Positions 50,297-59,167 of a stretch of DNA of 64,000 nucleotides are shown in pieces. How positions within the stretch are numbered: position 1 is the stretch's first letter; the number at the start of each line of letters is the position of its first letter. The position numbers and the translations under genes are program-made. The notes under the pieces are model-generated. The model was not told the DNA's origin. It did no database searches and saw only the letters and a program-made list of their open reading frames with translations. Source of the DNA: Mycolicibacterium tusciae JS617 (GTDB lineage Bacteria; Actinomycetota; Actinomycetes; Mycobacteriales; Mycobacteriaceae); contig NZ_KI912270.1 of NCBI RefSeq assembly GCF_000243415.2, positions 806,001-870,000 of the forward strand, written 5' to 3'.

Positions 50297-50926
50297 TCAG
50301 ATGGCGCGCTCCACCATGGGCGTGAGCACCTCGTGCGCGAACCTCCGTAGTTCGGCGTCGTCGCCGAAGTCCGGGTCGGCGGGCGGTATCGAGATATAGG
50401 TGAAGAACAGCCGGGCGAACACGTCAGCAACCCAGCGAACCTGCTGCGGCGGTTGCCCCGGCGTCTCGCCGTGAATGTAGTTGGCGATGAACGCCGCCCC
50501 CATCTTCAACAGCTCGGCCGAATTTATCGGGGCCGGCTCGACATGCCCCGCGCGGCGCAGCATCGGATTCTCGCGGGCGAACGTGACCGCGGCGATGAAC
50601 GCCTCGGCCACCCCCTCATGCGGATCGTCGGTGGCGTCGATGGCATCGGCGACCGCACCGAGGAACCGCTGCGTTTCCCGGCGGACCAGTGCCTCGACCA
50701 GATCGTCGCGCCGGGGATAGCGGCGGTAGGCGGTCATCCGCGAAACGCCAGCACGGCGGACCACGTCCTCGACTGTGATCCGTTGCAGCCCAACAGATGC
50801 CGCCATCTGTAGGGCGGCATCGAGAATGCGCTGGCTGGTCTTGTCGGCGGCTTCGTCCACGCTGGCGCCGGCCTTTCCGATGGACACAGCGCCTCCGACG
50901 ACCTCCATGAGCTGGGCGTCGATCAC
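50297..50926 (-). CDS. TetR-family regulator
   Basis: A 209-residue TetR protein; GTG 50926 overlaps the stop of the upstream MpaB-like gene, while ATG 50908 is an alternative. The helix-turn-helix is RILDAALQMAASVGLQRITVEDVVRRAGVSRMTAYRRYPRRDDLVEALV. The ligand domain contains VEPAPINSAELLKMGAAFIANYI. It likely represses its own operon with the MpaB-like oxygenase and perhaps the divergent carboxylesterase. Confidence 0.88.
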   Translation of the reverse strand: MIDAQLMEVVGGAVSIGKAGASVDEAADKTSQRILDAALQMAASVGLQRITVEDVVRRAGVSRMTAYRRYPRRDDLVEALVRRETQRFLGAVADAIDATDDPHEGVAEAFIAAVTFARENPMLRRAGHVEPAPINSAELLKMGAAFIANYIHGETPGQPPQQVRWVADVFARLFFTYISIPPADPDFGDDAELRRFAHEVLTPMVERAI

Positions 50927-51852
50927 TGCACGGACACCTCCGCCCGCACGCCCTCGGCACGCTCACGTGCGAGCTGGGCGTACCGCGGCGTCCCGACCGC
51001 CCAGCGCAATTGCCGCGCGTCGAGATGCAGTGCGGGCTCGATGAGCCTGCGGGTCAGCGCGGACGGACGGTCGTACCCGATGAGCTCGCGCGCCCACTCC
51101 GGTGCGCGGCTCATGCCGGCGTAGATGGTGAATCGGTGTAGCTGCCGATCCACCGGTCCAGGCAGGTCGGGAAAGAACGGCGACGTCATCAAGAAGTCGA
51201 TGAACTCCCGGGTCTGCGCGTTGACGCTGAGCTTCGGCCGCATGGCCTCGACATAGTCGTCGAGTTCGGCGGCCGTGGTCGGCACCCAGTCCGCGCCGCC
51301 CAGCCTGCCGATCACGGCTTGCTCGGCCAGATAGCGGTCTTGCTCCTCGCGCGACAACGGGCGCTTGATGTGCTCGAACGTGCGCAAGATCATCCACGGG
51401 ATGCAGGTGTGCACCCAGGCGATCAGCTCAGGATCAAGTGCGCGGTACGGCACACCGTCGGGGCGGATGCCGTTGACGAACGAATGCACGTGTTTGACGC
51501 GTTCGATGACGCGGGTCGCCGCCTCGGTGTTGCCGAACGTCGTGGTCAGCACATAGCCCAGGGTGGCGCGGGCGCGCTGGAACGGGTCTTCGCGGTAGTT
51601 GGACAGATCCTGGACGCCTGCGACGACCGAAGGATGCAGGATCTCCAGCACGATCGCGGGCAATCCGGCCTGGGAGACCGAGGCCAGGTCGGCGTTGATC
51701 TCCCAGGAGATGCTGTCCGGCCCGATCAGGCCGGGATCGCCAGGTGGCCCGCCGTAGACCGCCGGATCGTCGTGACGACCAGCGCCCTTCTCGAAGTCCT
51801 CGACGATGCGTCGGCGCAGTCTTTCCGGTCGCGGTAGGAATGTGACACTCAC
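50923..51852 (-). CDS. MpaB/Lcp-like (DUF2236) haem oxygenase family protein
   Basis: About 309 residues from GTG 51852; ATG 51921 would add 23 residues that look unlike the family. Motifs include AGLPAIVLEILHPSVVAGV, FQRARATLGYVLTTTFG and ERVKHVHSFVNG plus DPELIAWVHTCIPWMILRTFE, which match the actinobacterial oxygenase MpaB / latex-clearing-protein family (DUF2236) with its conserved His and Arg. Lcp members cleave polyisoprene, but most mycobacterial members are uncharacterised. It is divergent from a carboxylesterase and coupled to TetR. Confidence 0.82.
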   Translation of the reverse strand: MSVTFLPRPERLRRRIVEDFEKGAGRHDDPAVYGGPPGDPGLIGPDSISWEINADLASVSQAGLPAIVLEILHPSVVAGVQDLSNYREDPFQRARATLGYVLTTTFGNTEAATRVIERVKHVHSFVNGIRPDGVPYRALDPELIAWVHTCIPWMILRTFEHIKRPLSREEQDRYLAEQAVIGRLGGADWVPTTAAELDDYVEAMRPKLSVNAQTREFIDFLMTSPFFPDLPGPVDRQLHRFTIYAGMSRAPEWARELIGYDRPSALTRRLIEPALHLDARQLRWAVGTPRYAQLARERAEGVRAEVSVQ

Positions 51853-51941
51853 AGCATCATGTATACCATCGCGACGTGGAGTGTGCGGTACGCGCGCGTA
51901 CTGTGGAGTGGTTGTGTCCATCGGGTTGAGGAGGTCGATCG

Positions 51942-53513
51942 GTGACGGCGGAGGCCAACACGCGACGTGCCGCAGGCGAGCACCCAGGCCAGGCGGTTGT
52001 CGATACCGCCTACGGTCCCGTTCGTGGTGTCGACGACGGAACGATCAAGGTGTGGAAGGGGATTCGCTATGCCGCGGCGCCGGCAGGGGATCTGCGGTGG
52101 CGGGCACCGGTGGCGCCCCAACGGTGGACGGAACCGGCCGACGCGACGCGTGTCGGCCCCGCCTGCCGACAGCCCACCGACCCAAGGATTCCCCTTCAGC
52201 TCGGCGCGCCTCAGGGTGACGACTGCCTGACGCTGAACGTGTGGGCGTCGTCGGACACCGAGGCGGGGGACGGCAAGCCGGTCATGGTGTGGCTGCACGG
52301 CGGCGCCTATGTGCTCGGCTCGGCGGCGCAGACGCTGTATCACGGCGGTGCACTGGCCCACAGCGGAGACGCGGTCATCGTCACGGTCAACTACCGCTTG
52401 GGCGCACTGGGATGGCTGGACCTGTCGGCGCTCGGTGACGCATTCGAGACCAATCTGGGACTGCGCGACGTGCTGTTCGCGCTGCAGTGGGTGCGCGACA
52501 ACATCGCCGGGTTCGGGGGAGACCCGCAACGCGTGACGTTGTTCGGCGAGTCGGCGGGCGCAGGAATAGTGACGACGTTGTTGGCCAGCCCGGCCGCCGC
52601 AGGACTGTTCTCCGCCGCGATCGCCCAGAGTTCGCCCGCCACGTCGATCTACGACCGGGAGCGCGCGCAGCGCGTCGCCGCCATGTTCCTCGACGCGTTG
52701 GACGTCGGACGCGACGACGCCCAGCGACTGCCCGCCGTTCCCATCGACGCGGTGCTCGCCGCCTCCAAGAAGGTCTTCGACGACGTGCCGGTCAGCTCGC
52801 CGGGGACACTGGCGTTCGCACCGATCATCGACGGCGACATCGTCCCCGCGCATCCGGTCAAGCTGGCCCGGGAGGGGGGCACACATCCGGTCCCGCTGAT
52901 CATCGGCACCAACAAGCACGAGGCTGCGCTGTTCCGCTGGATGAAGTCGCCGCTGATGCCGATCACCCCGCAGGCACTGCGGGCGATGTTCAGCGAAATC
53001 GCCGCCGAGCAGCCGGCCCTGCAGCTTCCCAGTGAAGTTCAGATTCGTACCGCTTACCGCGGTCGGCCCAAGACAATCGGTATGGGGGTGGCCCGCGACA
53101 TCGGCTTCCGGATGCCCTCGATCTGGTTCGCCGAAGGCCATCGCGAAGTGGCGCCGGTCTACCTTTACCGCTTCGACTTCGCGACCCCGATGCTGCGCCT
53201 GCTGCGCCTGGGCGCCGCCCACGCCACCGAGTTGCCGTACGTGTGGGGCAACCTCGTCGCCGGTCCAAAGGATCCGACCTTCAAACTGGGCGGGCTGAGG
53301 GCGGGCAAGACGGTGTCGGCGCGCATGCGCAGGCGCTGGGTGAGCTTCGCGGTCGATGGCAAGCCATCAGCGACGGCGGGGGATCCGGAGTGGCGGCCGT
53401 ACCGCACGGAGGGCCGCGCGTCGCTGCTGATCGACGCCGAAGACCGGATGGTCGACGATCTGGACCGCGATGTGCGGATGGCCTGGGGCGACGAGGTGCT
53501 CAGCTTTCGTTGA
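51942..53513 (+). CDS. Type B carboxylesterase
   Basis: A 523-residue alpha/beta hydrolase from GTG 51942 behind GGAGG. The oxyanion hole is WLHGGAYVLG, the nucleophile elbow GESAGAGIV, and the acidic member of the triad lies in GTNKHEAALF; the catalytic His is probably that in AAHATELPYVWGN. The protein lacks a signal peptide. It hydrolyses esters, perhaps xenobiotic or steroid esters. It faces the MpaB/TetR operon, so may share its control. Confidence 0.9.
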   Translation: MTAEANTRRAAGEHPGQAVVDTAYGPVRGVDDGTIKVWKGIRYAAAPAGDLRWRAPVAPQRWTEPADATRVGPACRQPTDPRIPLQLGAPQGDDCLTLNVWASSDTEAGDGKPVMVWLHGGAYVLGSAAQTLYHGGALAHSGDAVIVTVNYRLGALGWLDLSALGDAFETNLGLRDVLFALQWVRDNIAGFGGDPQRVTLFGESAGAGIVTTLLASPAAAGLFSAAIAQSSPATSIYDRERAQRVAAMFLDALDVGRDDAQRLPAVPIDAVLAASKKVFDDVPVSSPGTLAFAPIIDGDIVPAHPVKLAREGGTHPVPLIIGTNKHEAALFRWMKSPLMPITPQALRAMFSEIAAEQPALQLPSEVQIRTAYRGRPKTIGMGVARDIGFRMPSIWFAEGHREVAPVYLYRFDFATPMLRLLRLGAAHATELPYVWGNLVAGPKDPTFKLGGLRAGKTVSARMRRRWVSFAVDGKPSATAGDPEWRPYRTEGRASLLIDAEDRMVDDLDRDVRMAWGDEVLSFR

Positions 53514-53629
53514 TGCGCTAAGCCGCTTCTGATCCGGCGTCACTGTCCTGGTGTGGTTGGTGTCGTCAATGTGCCGAATTCAGGGGAGACCAAGGCCGAA
53601 AGTTAGACTTGCCGCCGGGAGGTGTCACC

Positions 53630-54550
53630 GTGGACTGGACACGTGTTTTCTCGGACGTGCTACCGCCGTTGATGCACGACCCGGTGACCTTCGCCATTCC
53701 GTTCTTCCTGATCCTGCTGATCATCGAATGGGTCAGCGCGGGAAAGCTGGTCCATGACGAGGCGGAGCGGCCCCCGGCGGGCTCCTATCTGAAGCCCGAC
53801 GCGTGGGCGAGCATCAAGATGGGGCTCGTATCGATTCTGACAAGCGGTGTCCTCAACGCCGTCGCCCTGCTGGCCTACGCCGCGCTCTACGTCTACGTCG
53901 CGCCGTGGCAGCTGCCCGCGACCGCCTGGTACACGTGGGTGATCGCCATCGTCGGCGTCGACGTCCTGTACTACTTCTATCACCGCATTGCCCACCGGGT
54001 CCGCCTGATCTGGGCGACCCACCAGGCGCATCACTCCAGCCAGTACTTCAACTTCGCGACTGCGCTGCGCCAGAAGTGGAACATCAGCGGCGACGTGTTC
54101 CTGCGGGCGCTGCTGCCCTTGCTCGGCGTGCCGCCGTGGATGGTTTTCGCCAGCTTCTCGATCAATCTCGTCTATCAGTTCTGGATCCACACCGAACGCA
54201 TCGGAAAGCTCTGGCGGCCAATCGAATTCGTCTTCAACACGCCGTCCCATCACCGCGTTCATCACGGCATGGACGCCCAGTACCTGGACAAGAATTATGG
54301 CGGCATCTTCATTGTCTGGGACCGGCTGTTCGGCAGCTTCAAGGCCGAGGATGTCCGGCCGAACTATGGGCTGACCAAGCAGGTCGATACATACAACATC
54401 TGGACGCTGCAGACCCACGAGTACGTGTCGATCTTCCGTGATGTCCGGCGGGCGTCACGATGGCGGGACAAGCTGGGCTACGCCTTCGGCCCACCGGGCT
54501 GGGCACCCGCCGCCCGTAGTGCGGCGAAGCCCGCCAAGGTTCGCGTCTAG
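53630..54550 (+). CDS. Sterol desaturase/fatty acid hydroxylase-family membrane protein
   Basis: A 306-residue integral membrane diiron enzyme from GTG 53630 behind GGGAGG. Histidine boxes are HRIAH, HQAHHSS and HRVHHG, with additional ligand TPSHH. Four or more membrane helices occur before and between them (VTFAIPFFLILLIIEWV and VLNAVALLAYAALYVYV). It would hydroxylate or desaturate a lipid using O2 and an electron donor. Mycobacterial members are largely uncharacterised. Confidence 0.9.
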   Translation: MDWTRVFSDVLPPLMHDPVTFAIPFFLILLIIEWVSAGKLVHDEAERPPAGSYLKPDAWASIKMGLVSILTSGVLNAVALLAYAALYVYVAPWQLPATAWYTWVIAIVGVDVLYYFYHRIAHRVRLIWATHQAHHSSQYFNFATALRQKWNISGDVFLRALLPLLGVPPWMVFASFSINLVYQFWIHTERIGKLWRPIEFVFNTPSHHRVHHGMDAQYLDKNYGGIFIVWDRLFGSFKAEDVRPNYGLTKQVDTYNIWTLQTHEYVSIFRDVRRASRWRDKLGYAFGPPGWAPAARSAAKPAKVRV

Positions 54551-54593
54551 GATTTTTCGACGCCGCCGCCATCAGCCCCGTAGTGTCCGCGAT

Positions 54594-56000
54594 GTGGAGA
54601 CGGTTTTCGATGCCCCCGTTGACCCTCAGTTGGTCGAACGTTCGCTTGTGGCAAGCAACTTCGGGTCGATGTGGCTGGATGTCCGGCGCCCGGACTACCC
54701 GCAGCTGACCGCTCCGGTCACCTGCGACCTGCTGGTGGTCGGTGGCGGTTACACCGGGCTGTGGACGGCGCTGCACGCCGCCGAGCGCTATCGGAATCGG
54801 CGAATCGTGCTGATCGAGGCGAACCGGATCGGGTGGGCGGCGTCGGGACGCAACGGCGGTTTCGTCGACGCCAGCCTGACGCATGGAGCCGAGAACGGAA
54901 AGACGCGCTGGCCCAACGAGTTCGACACGCTTGATGCGATGGGCCGACAGAATCTCGACGGTATGCAGTCAGACATCGAGCGCCTCGGGCTGGACGCGGA
55001 ATGGCAGCGCACCGGAATGCTCTCGGTCGCCACCGAACCGCATCAGGTCGACTGGCTGCGTCAAGCCGCGGACTCCGGAGAAGGCCGCTTCCTCGATACG
55101 CAGCAGGTGCGCGCGGAGGCGAACTCACCGACCTATCTGGCCGGCCTGTTCAGCCCAGACAGTTGCGCCATCGTCCATCCTGCCAAGCTGGCCATCGAAC
55201 TGGCCCGCGCGTGCACGGATGCGGGCGTGCAGATCTTCGAACGCGCCAACGCCACCGGACTGGACACCGACGGGTCCGCGTTGCGGGTGGACACCGCGAC
55301 GGCGACGATCACGGCGCGCCAGGTGGTGCTGGCGACGAACGTCTACAAGAGCCTGCTGCGCCGCAACCGGCTGCACACCGTGCCGGTGTACGACTACGTG
55401 TTGGCCACCGAGCCGCTGAGCGACGGGCAGCTGGACCGCATCGGATGGCGAAACAGGCAGGGAATCGGCGACTGCGCCAACCAGTTTCACTACTACCGCC
55501 TGACCAAGGACAACCGCATCGTGTGGGGCGGCTATGACGCCGTTTACCACTTCGGAGGCAAGGTGGACCCCGCCTACGAGGACCGGCCGGCGACCTACCG
55601 GAGCCTCGCCGCGCACTTCTTCATCACCTTCCCCCAACTCGACGACGTCAGGTTCTCGCACCGCTGGGCGGGGGCCATCGACACCAACACGCGGTTCTGT
55701 GCGCACTGGGGTCTGGCCCGTGACGACCGGGTGGCGTATGTGAACGGATTCACCGGCCTCGGGGTGGGCGCGGCGAGGTTCGCCGCCGACGTGTGTCTGG
55801 ATCTGCTGGAGGGCACTCCCACACCACGCACCGAGCTGCAGATGGTGCGTGAACGCCCGATGCCGTTCCCGCCGGAACCGATCGCCAGCGTGGGCATCCA
55901 GGCGACGCGGTGGTCGCTTGATCGCGCCGACCACTCGGGCGGTCGGCGCAACATCTTCCTGCGCACACTCGACGCGTTGGGTCTCGGTTTCGATTCCTGA
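54594..56000 (+). CDS. DAO-family FAD oxidoreductase
   Basis: A 468-residue flavoprotein from GTG 54594, 7 bp after TAGTGT (leaderless-type). The FAD loop is CDLLVVGGGYTGLWTALHAAE, then EANRIGWAASGRNGGFV, and the C-terminal FTGLGVGAARFAADVCLDLL. The N-terminal SMWLDVRRPDYPQL is typical of gamma-glutamylputrescine-oxidase-like DAO proteins. It oxidises an amine or amino acid. No polyamine genes are next to it. Confidence 0.88.
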   Translation: METVFDAPVDPQLVERSLVASNFGSMWLDVRRPDYPQLTAPVTCDLLVVGGGYTGLWTALHAAERYRNRRIVLIEANRIGWAASGRNGGFVDASLTHGAENGKTRWPNEFDTLDAMGRQNLDGMQSDIERLGLDAEWQRTGMLSVATEPHQVDWLRQAADSGEGRFLDTQQVRAEANSPTYLAGLFSPDSCAIVHPAKLAIELARACTDAGVQIFERANATGLDTDGSALRVDTATATITARQVVLATNVYKSLLRRNRLHTVPVYDYVLATEPLSDGQLDRIGWRNRQGIGDCANQFHYYRLTKDNRIVWGGYDAVYHFGGKVDPAYEDRPATYRSLAAHFFITFPQLDDVRFSHRWAGAIDTNTRFCAHWGLARDDRVAYVNGFTGLGVGAARFAADVCLDLLEGTPTPRTELQMVRERPMPFPPEPIASVGIQATRWSLDRADHSGGRRNIFLRTLDALGLGFDS

Positions 56001-56200
56001 CTTTGCTTCCGTTTCGGCGGCCGCCGTGGCCTCCCCGTTGCCGCTCTGTAACGTCCCCGTGATCCCCGCCGATGGGCAGAAGTAGTACGACTGTCGTGTA
56101 GTTGGTCCTGGTCGGGCGGGTTATCAGTTCTCCCACTCGCCCTGTGGGGTCGGCGATGCGCCGGTAGCCTTTACACACTTGAGATCAAAGGGGGCCGACG

Positions 56201-56881
56201 ATGCGCCGGAAATGGTTACGCGTATTCGCCACGGTCGCGGCTCCGCTCGTCGCGTTGACTCTTCCCGGTAATCCGGTGCAGGCCGATCCCGGTGTCGTGG
56301 TGTCCCCGGGCATGCAGATCATCCAGGGAACGAACGCCTGCACACTGGGATTCGTCGACCCCGGCGCACGCGTGGCCTACACCGCAGGGCATTGCCGCGG
56401 CGACGGCACGGTGCAGGACGGGGCCCGCCGATACATCGGGCAGCAAGCGTCTTTCCGCGACAACACTCCCGACGGCGCCACCATCGACACCAACCACCAG
56501 ATCACCGACTGGGAAGTCATCAATCTCGCCCCCGACGTCGTGATCAACAACGTCCTGCCTCGTGGCATGACGCTGGTGTCCGATCCTTCGGTAGGGCCCT
56601 CGCCTGGTCTGCCGGTATGTCACTTCGGTGTGGTCACGGGCGAGACCTGCGGCAACATCCAAGCCGTGTACAACGGCTGGTTCACGATGGCCAACGGAGT
56701 GGTGAGCCAGAAGGGGGATTCCGGCGGGCCGGTCTACTTCATCAGCCCCGACGGCAGGGCGGTGATCATCGGAATGTTCAACAGCACCTGGGGGCAGTTC
56801 CCCGCTGCGGTGTCCTGGCATGTCGCCAGCCAGCAGGCGCATCAGGACGTCATCTCCGCGGCGTCGGCTCCGCTGCCTTAG
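56201..56881 (+). CDS. Secreted trypsin-like serine protease (Rv1815-like)
   Basis: A 226-residue S1 protease from ATG 56201 behind AAAGGGGG. Signal peptide MRRKWLRVFATVAAPLVALTLPGNPVQA is cleaved after about residue 28. Catalytic residues appear in TAGHC (His), an Asp in TDWEVIN, and KGDSGGPV (Ser); cysteines CTLG/GHC and CHFG/ETCG can pair. The order protease - TetR - FAD dehydrogenase - BacA that follows matches the M. tuberculosis Rv1815-Rv1819c block. A 200-bp stretch upstream (56001-56200) has no gene. Confidence 0.88.
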   Translation: MRRKWLRVFATVAAPLVALTLPGNPVQADPGVVVSPGMQIIQGTNACTLGFVDPGARVAYTAGHCRGDGTVQDGARRYIGQQASFRDNTPDGATIDTNHQITDWEVINLAPDVVINNVLPRGMTLVSDPSVGPSPGLPVCHFGVVTGETCGNIQAVYNGWFTMANGVVSQKGDSGGPVYFISPDGRAVIIGMFNSTWGQFPAAVSWHVASQQAHQDVISAASAPLP

Positions 56882-57318
56882 CGCTGAAGTTCGAACACCG
56901 GGATCGACGGCGCGGTCGCGCGCAAGTCGATGTCCGACGACTCGGGAGTCAGCCCGGCGACGTGGCCCTTCACCTCCCAGAACCACCGGTCGAGGTAGCG
57001 CCTCAGCAGCTCGGGCTTCTCGTCGTCGGCAACCTCGGTGATGCGAACCTCAGTGCTGTGCCACCTCGGACCCATCTCGACGGCGCCTGCCGCCCGCGCG
57101 TTGCGAACCCACTGCGTGTTGCCGCGGGGTGAAACCAGGTAGTCACGGCCGTCGACGGTCAACAGGTTGACCACCACCCCGCGTCGCTTTCCGGTTTTCC
57201 GGCCACGCACGCGCAGTGCGACCGTGCCGGCGACGCTGATGCCGGCCTCGGCCAGCAGCCGGAACAGCTCGTTGACGGCACGGGCAGCCCCTGTGGGCTG
57301 GTCATAGCGGACTGTCAT
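56878..57318 (-). CDS. Ddn-like F420-dependent nitroreductase-family protein
   Basis: A 146-residue split-barrel protein from ATG 57318 behind GAGGAGA. It shows VALRVRGRKTGKRRGVVVNLLTVDGRDYLVSPRGNTQWVRNARAAG, the signature of the deazaflavin (F420)-dependent nitroreductase/DUF385 family. It would reduce quinones or other substrates with F420H2. It is divergent from a TetR gene across two related palindromes, so is the likely target. Ends in a 4-bp convergent overlap with the protease. Confidence 0.88.
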   Translation of the reverse strand: MTVRYDQPTGAARAVNELFRLLAEAGISVAGTVALRVRGRKTGKRRGVVVNLLTVDGRDYLVSPRGNTQWVRNARAAGAVEMGPRWHSTEVRITEVADDEKPELLRRYLDRWFWEVKGHVAGLTPESSDIDLRATAPSIPVFELQR

Positions 57319-57336
57319 CTCATTCTCCTCCATTTC

Positions 57337-57360
57337 GAGAGCGGTGCTCTCTTTCGAGAG
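57337..57360. promoter_or_regulatory. TetR operator OA (AGAGCGGTGCTCT core)
   Basis: GAGAGCGGTGCTCTC (57337-57351) has 6-bp perfect arms. It is followed by an overlapping CTCTCTTTCGAGAG dyad (57347-57360), and TTTCGAGAG is repeated at 57333 and 57352. It lies at the start of the Ddn-like gene. Confidence 0.75.
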
Positions 57361-57378
57361 TGGCACGACGCGCGCTAG

Positions 57379-57403
57379 AAATCAAGAGCAGTGCTCTTGA
57401 TTT
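57379..57403. promoter_or_regulatory. TetR operator OB, 25-bp perfect palindrome
   Basis: Arms AAATCAAGAGCA and TGCTCTTGATTT (12 bp each) flank a central G at 57391. It shares AGAGCRGTGCTCT with OA and lies just upstream of the TetR start at 57421. Confidence 0.88.
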
Positions 57404-57420
57404 GTGCGACACTGGGCGGC

Positions 57421-58098
57421 ATGGGCAAGCGGCAGGATGCTCGCGACCGGATCGAGCGCCAGATCGTCGAACTGGGCCGCCGCCACCTGGTCACCGAAGG
57501 TGCGGCCGGGCTGTCGCTGCGCGCCATCGCACGTGACCTCGGCATGGTGTCGTCGGCGGTGTACCGGTACGTGGCCAGCCGCGACGAGCTCCTGACACTT
57601 CTGCTCGTCGACGCCTATTCGGAGTTGGCCGACGCGGTGGACGATGCTCGCGCGACAACGGCGTCATGGCGCGATCAGGTGTCCGCCATGGCGCACGCGG
57701 CACGAGGCTGGGCCGTCGAACACCCCGCGGGATGGGCGCTGCTGTACGGCAGCCCGGTGCCCGGCTACCGCGCGCCGGCCGAGCGAACCGTCGGCCCGGG
57801 CACCCGAGTGGTGGGTGCGTTGTTCGACGCTGTCGACGCCGGAATCGCGGCGGGCGAGATCTCGAAGACCGAAGTCGCGGTGAGGAAACCGTTGTCGTCG
57901 GATTTCGACGGCGTGCGCACTGAGTTCGGATTCGGCGGCGACGATTCCGCGGTCGCCAAGTGCTTTCTGCTGTGGGCGGGACTGGTCGGAGCCATCGGCC
58001 TGGAGGTGTTCGGTCAGTACGGGCCGGACACGCTCACCGATCCCGCGGCCGCCTTCGACCTCCAGGTGAGGCTGCTGATCGAGATGCTGACCAAATAG
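57421..58098 (+). CDS. TetR-family regulator (Rv1816-like)
   Basis: A 225-residue TetR protein from ATG 57421. The N-terminal domain GKRQDARDRIERQIVELGRRHLVTEGAAGLSLRAIARDLGMVSSAVYRYVASRDELLTLLLVDAY contains the helix-turn-helix and recognition helix SSAVYRY. The C-terminal part GWALLYGSPVPGYRAPAERTVGPG is shared with M. tuberculosis Rv1816. It sits between the divergent Ddn-like gene and the ArsR gene; operators OA and OB argue for autoregulation. Confidence 0.93.
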   Translation: MGKRQDARDRIERQIVELGRRHLVTEGAAGLSLRAIARDLGMVSSAVYRYVASRDELLTLLLVDAYSELADAVDDARATTASWRDQVSAMAHAARGWAVEHPAGWALLYGSPVPGYRAPAERTVGPGTRVVGALFDAVDAGIAAGEISKTEVAVRKPLSSDFDGVRTEFGFGGDDSAVAKCFLLWAGLVGAIGLEVFGQYGPDTLTDPAAAFDLQVRLLIEMLTK

Positions 58099-58099
58099 T

Positions 58100-58120
58100 T
58101 CAACGTTGACTTATATAAGT
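58100..58120. promoter_or_regulatory. Paired palindromes upstream of ArsR gene
   Basis: TCAACGTTGA (58100-58109) and ACTTATATAAGT (58109-58120) are both perfect and adjacent. The second is typical of ArsR operators. Confidence 0.6.
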
Positions 58121-58140
58121 GTGTACTTTATTTTAGAGCT

Positions 58141-58488
58141 GTGCACGCGTTCGATGTACTCGGCGACCCGGTGCGTCGGCGCATTCTCGAATTGCTTGCC
58201 GTCGGCGAGTTATCGGCGGGAGCCATCGGGGCGCAGATCCAGGCGGAGTTTGCGATAAGCCAACCGGCGGTGTCGCAGCATCTCAAGGTGTTGCGGGAGA
58301 ACGGATTCACCTCGGTCCGTCCAGACGGCCAGCGCAGACTGTATGCGGTCAGCGGCACGGCGTTGCGCGACGTCGACGAGTGGCTCGACGGCTTCCGCCG
58401 CTTCTGGGCACCGCGACTCGACGCGCTGGGGACCGAGATCGCGCGCGGTAAACGACAACGCAGAAACCAAGGGAGGCAATATGACTGA
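58141..58488 (+). CDS. ArsR-family regulator
   Basis: A 115-residue winged-helix repressor from GTG 58141: DPVRRRILELLAVGELSAGAIGAQIQAEFAISQPAVSQHLKVLRENGFTSVRPDGQRRLYAV is the full ArsR fold. No metal-binding cysteines are present. The C-terminus (WAPRLDALGTEIARGKRQRRNQ) is the type found beside AHSA1 proteins. It overlaps the AHSA1 gene by 8 bp; such pairs are common and probably respond to small organic ligands rather than metals. Confidence 0.92.
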   Translation: MHAFDVLGDPVRRRILELLAVGELSAGAIGAQIQAEFAISQPAVSQHLKVLRENGFTSVRPDGQRRLYAVSGTALRDVDEWLDGFRRFWAPRLDALGTEIARGKRQRRNQGRQYD

Positions 58489-59122
58489 GGTAGATGTCGA
58501 GTACCAAATCAACGCAGTCGAGCGCAAGCTGGGGACCCGCATCATCGATGCCAAGGACGCGCACGTCGTCACCATCAGCCAGTCCTACGACACCGACCAG
58601 GATGACCTATGGGACGCCGTCACCAGCATCGAGCGCATTCCCCGGTGGTTGATGCCGATCTCCGGTGACCTGACGGTCGGCGGCACCTACCAGTTGGAGG
58701 GTCAGGCCGGCGGAACCGTCCTGACGTGCGATCCGCCGAAGAACTTCACCGCGACATGGGAATTCGGCGGCGGTATCAGTTGGATAGACGTCAGTGTGGG
58801 CAGTGATGGCCCAGACCGGGCACGCTTGGTGATCGAGCACATCGCCCATGTCGACGACCATTGGGAACAGTTCGGACCGGGCGCGGTCGGCATGGGCTGG
58901 GATTCGATGCTGCTCGGCCTGGCGATTCACTTGGCCACCGGCGCGGCGATCGATCCATCGTTCGGCGAGCAGTGGATCGTCACCGAGGACGGTCGCCGCT
59001 TCCTCACTCTCTCCGGCGAGCAGTGGTGCGCCGCGAACGTGGCCTTCGGTACGGACCCTGTGGCGGCCCGCGGGATGGCCGCGCGATGCCTGGCGGCGTA
59101 CCTCGGTGAGGAGTCAAACTAG
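58481..59122 (+). CDS. AHSA1/SRPBCC-family protein
   Basis: A 213-residue START-like protein from ATG 58481 behind GGGAGG. ISQSYDTDQDDLWDAVTSIERIPRWLMPISGDLTVGGTYQLEGQAGGTVLTCDPPKNFTATWEF is the typical opening. The C-terminal portion (GEQWCAANVAFGTDPVAARGMAARCLAAYLGEE) is an extra helical region. It probably binds the same ligand as the coupled ArsR system or acts as a chaperone-like effector. Its stop lies inside the KstR box at 59119. Confidence 0.85.
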   Translation: MTEVDVEYQINAVERKLGTRIIDAKDAHVVTISQSYDTDQDDLWDAVTSIERIPRWLMPISGDLTVGGTYQLEGQAGGTVLTCDPPKNFTATWEFGGGISWIDVSVGSDGPDRARLVIEHIAHVDDHWEQFGPGAVGMGWDSMLLGLAIHLATGAAIDPSFGEQWIVTEDGRRFLTLSGEQWCAANVAFGTDPVAARGMAARCLAAYLGEESN

Positions 59123-59134
59123 AACACGTTCTAG
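59119..59134. promoter_or_regulatory. KstR-type operator
   Basis: CTAGAACACGTTCTAG has perfect 7-bp arms around AC and fits the published KstR consensus TnnAACnnGTTnnA exactly (59120-59133). It is centred about 41 bp upstream of the start of the VOC gene, over the -35 region. Confidence 0.8.
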
Positions 59135-59167
59135 CCATCGGGGGCGGCCGGGGATATCCTCGACGCG

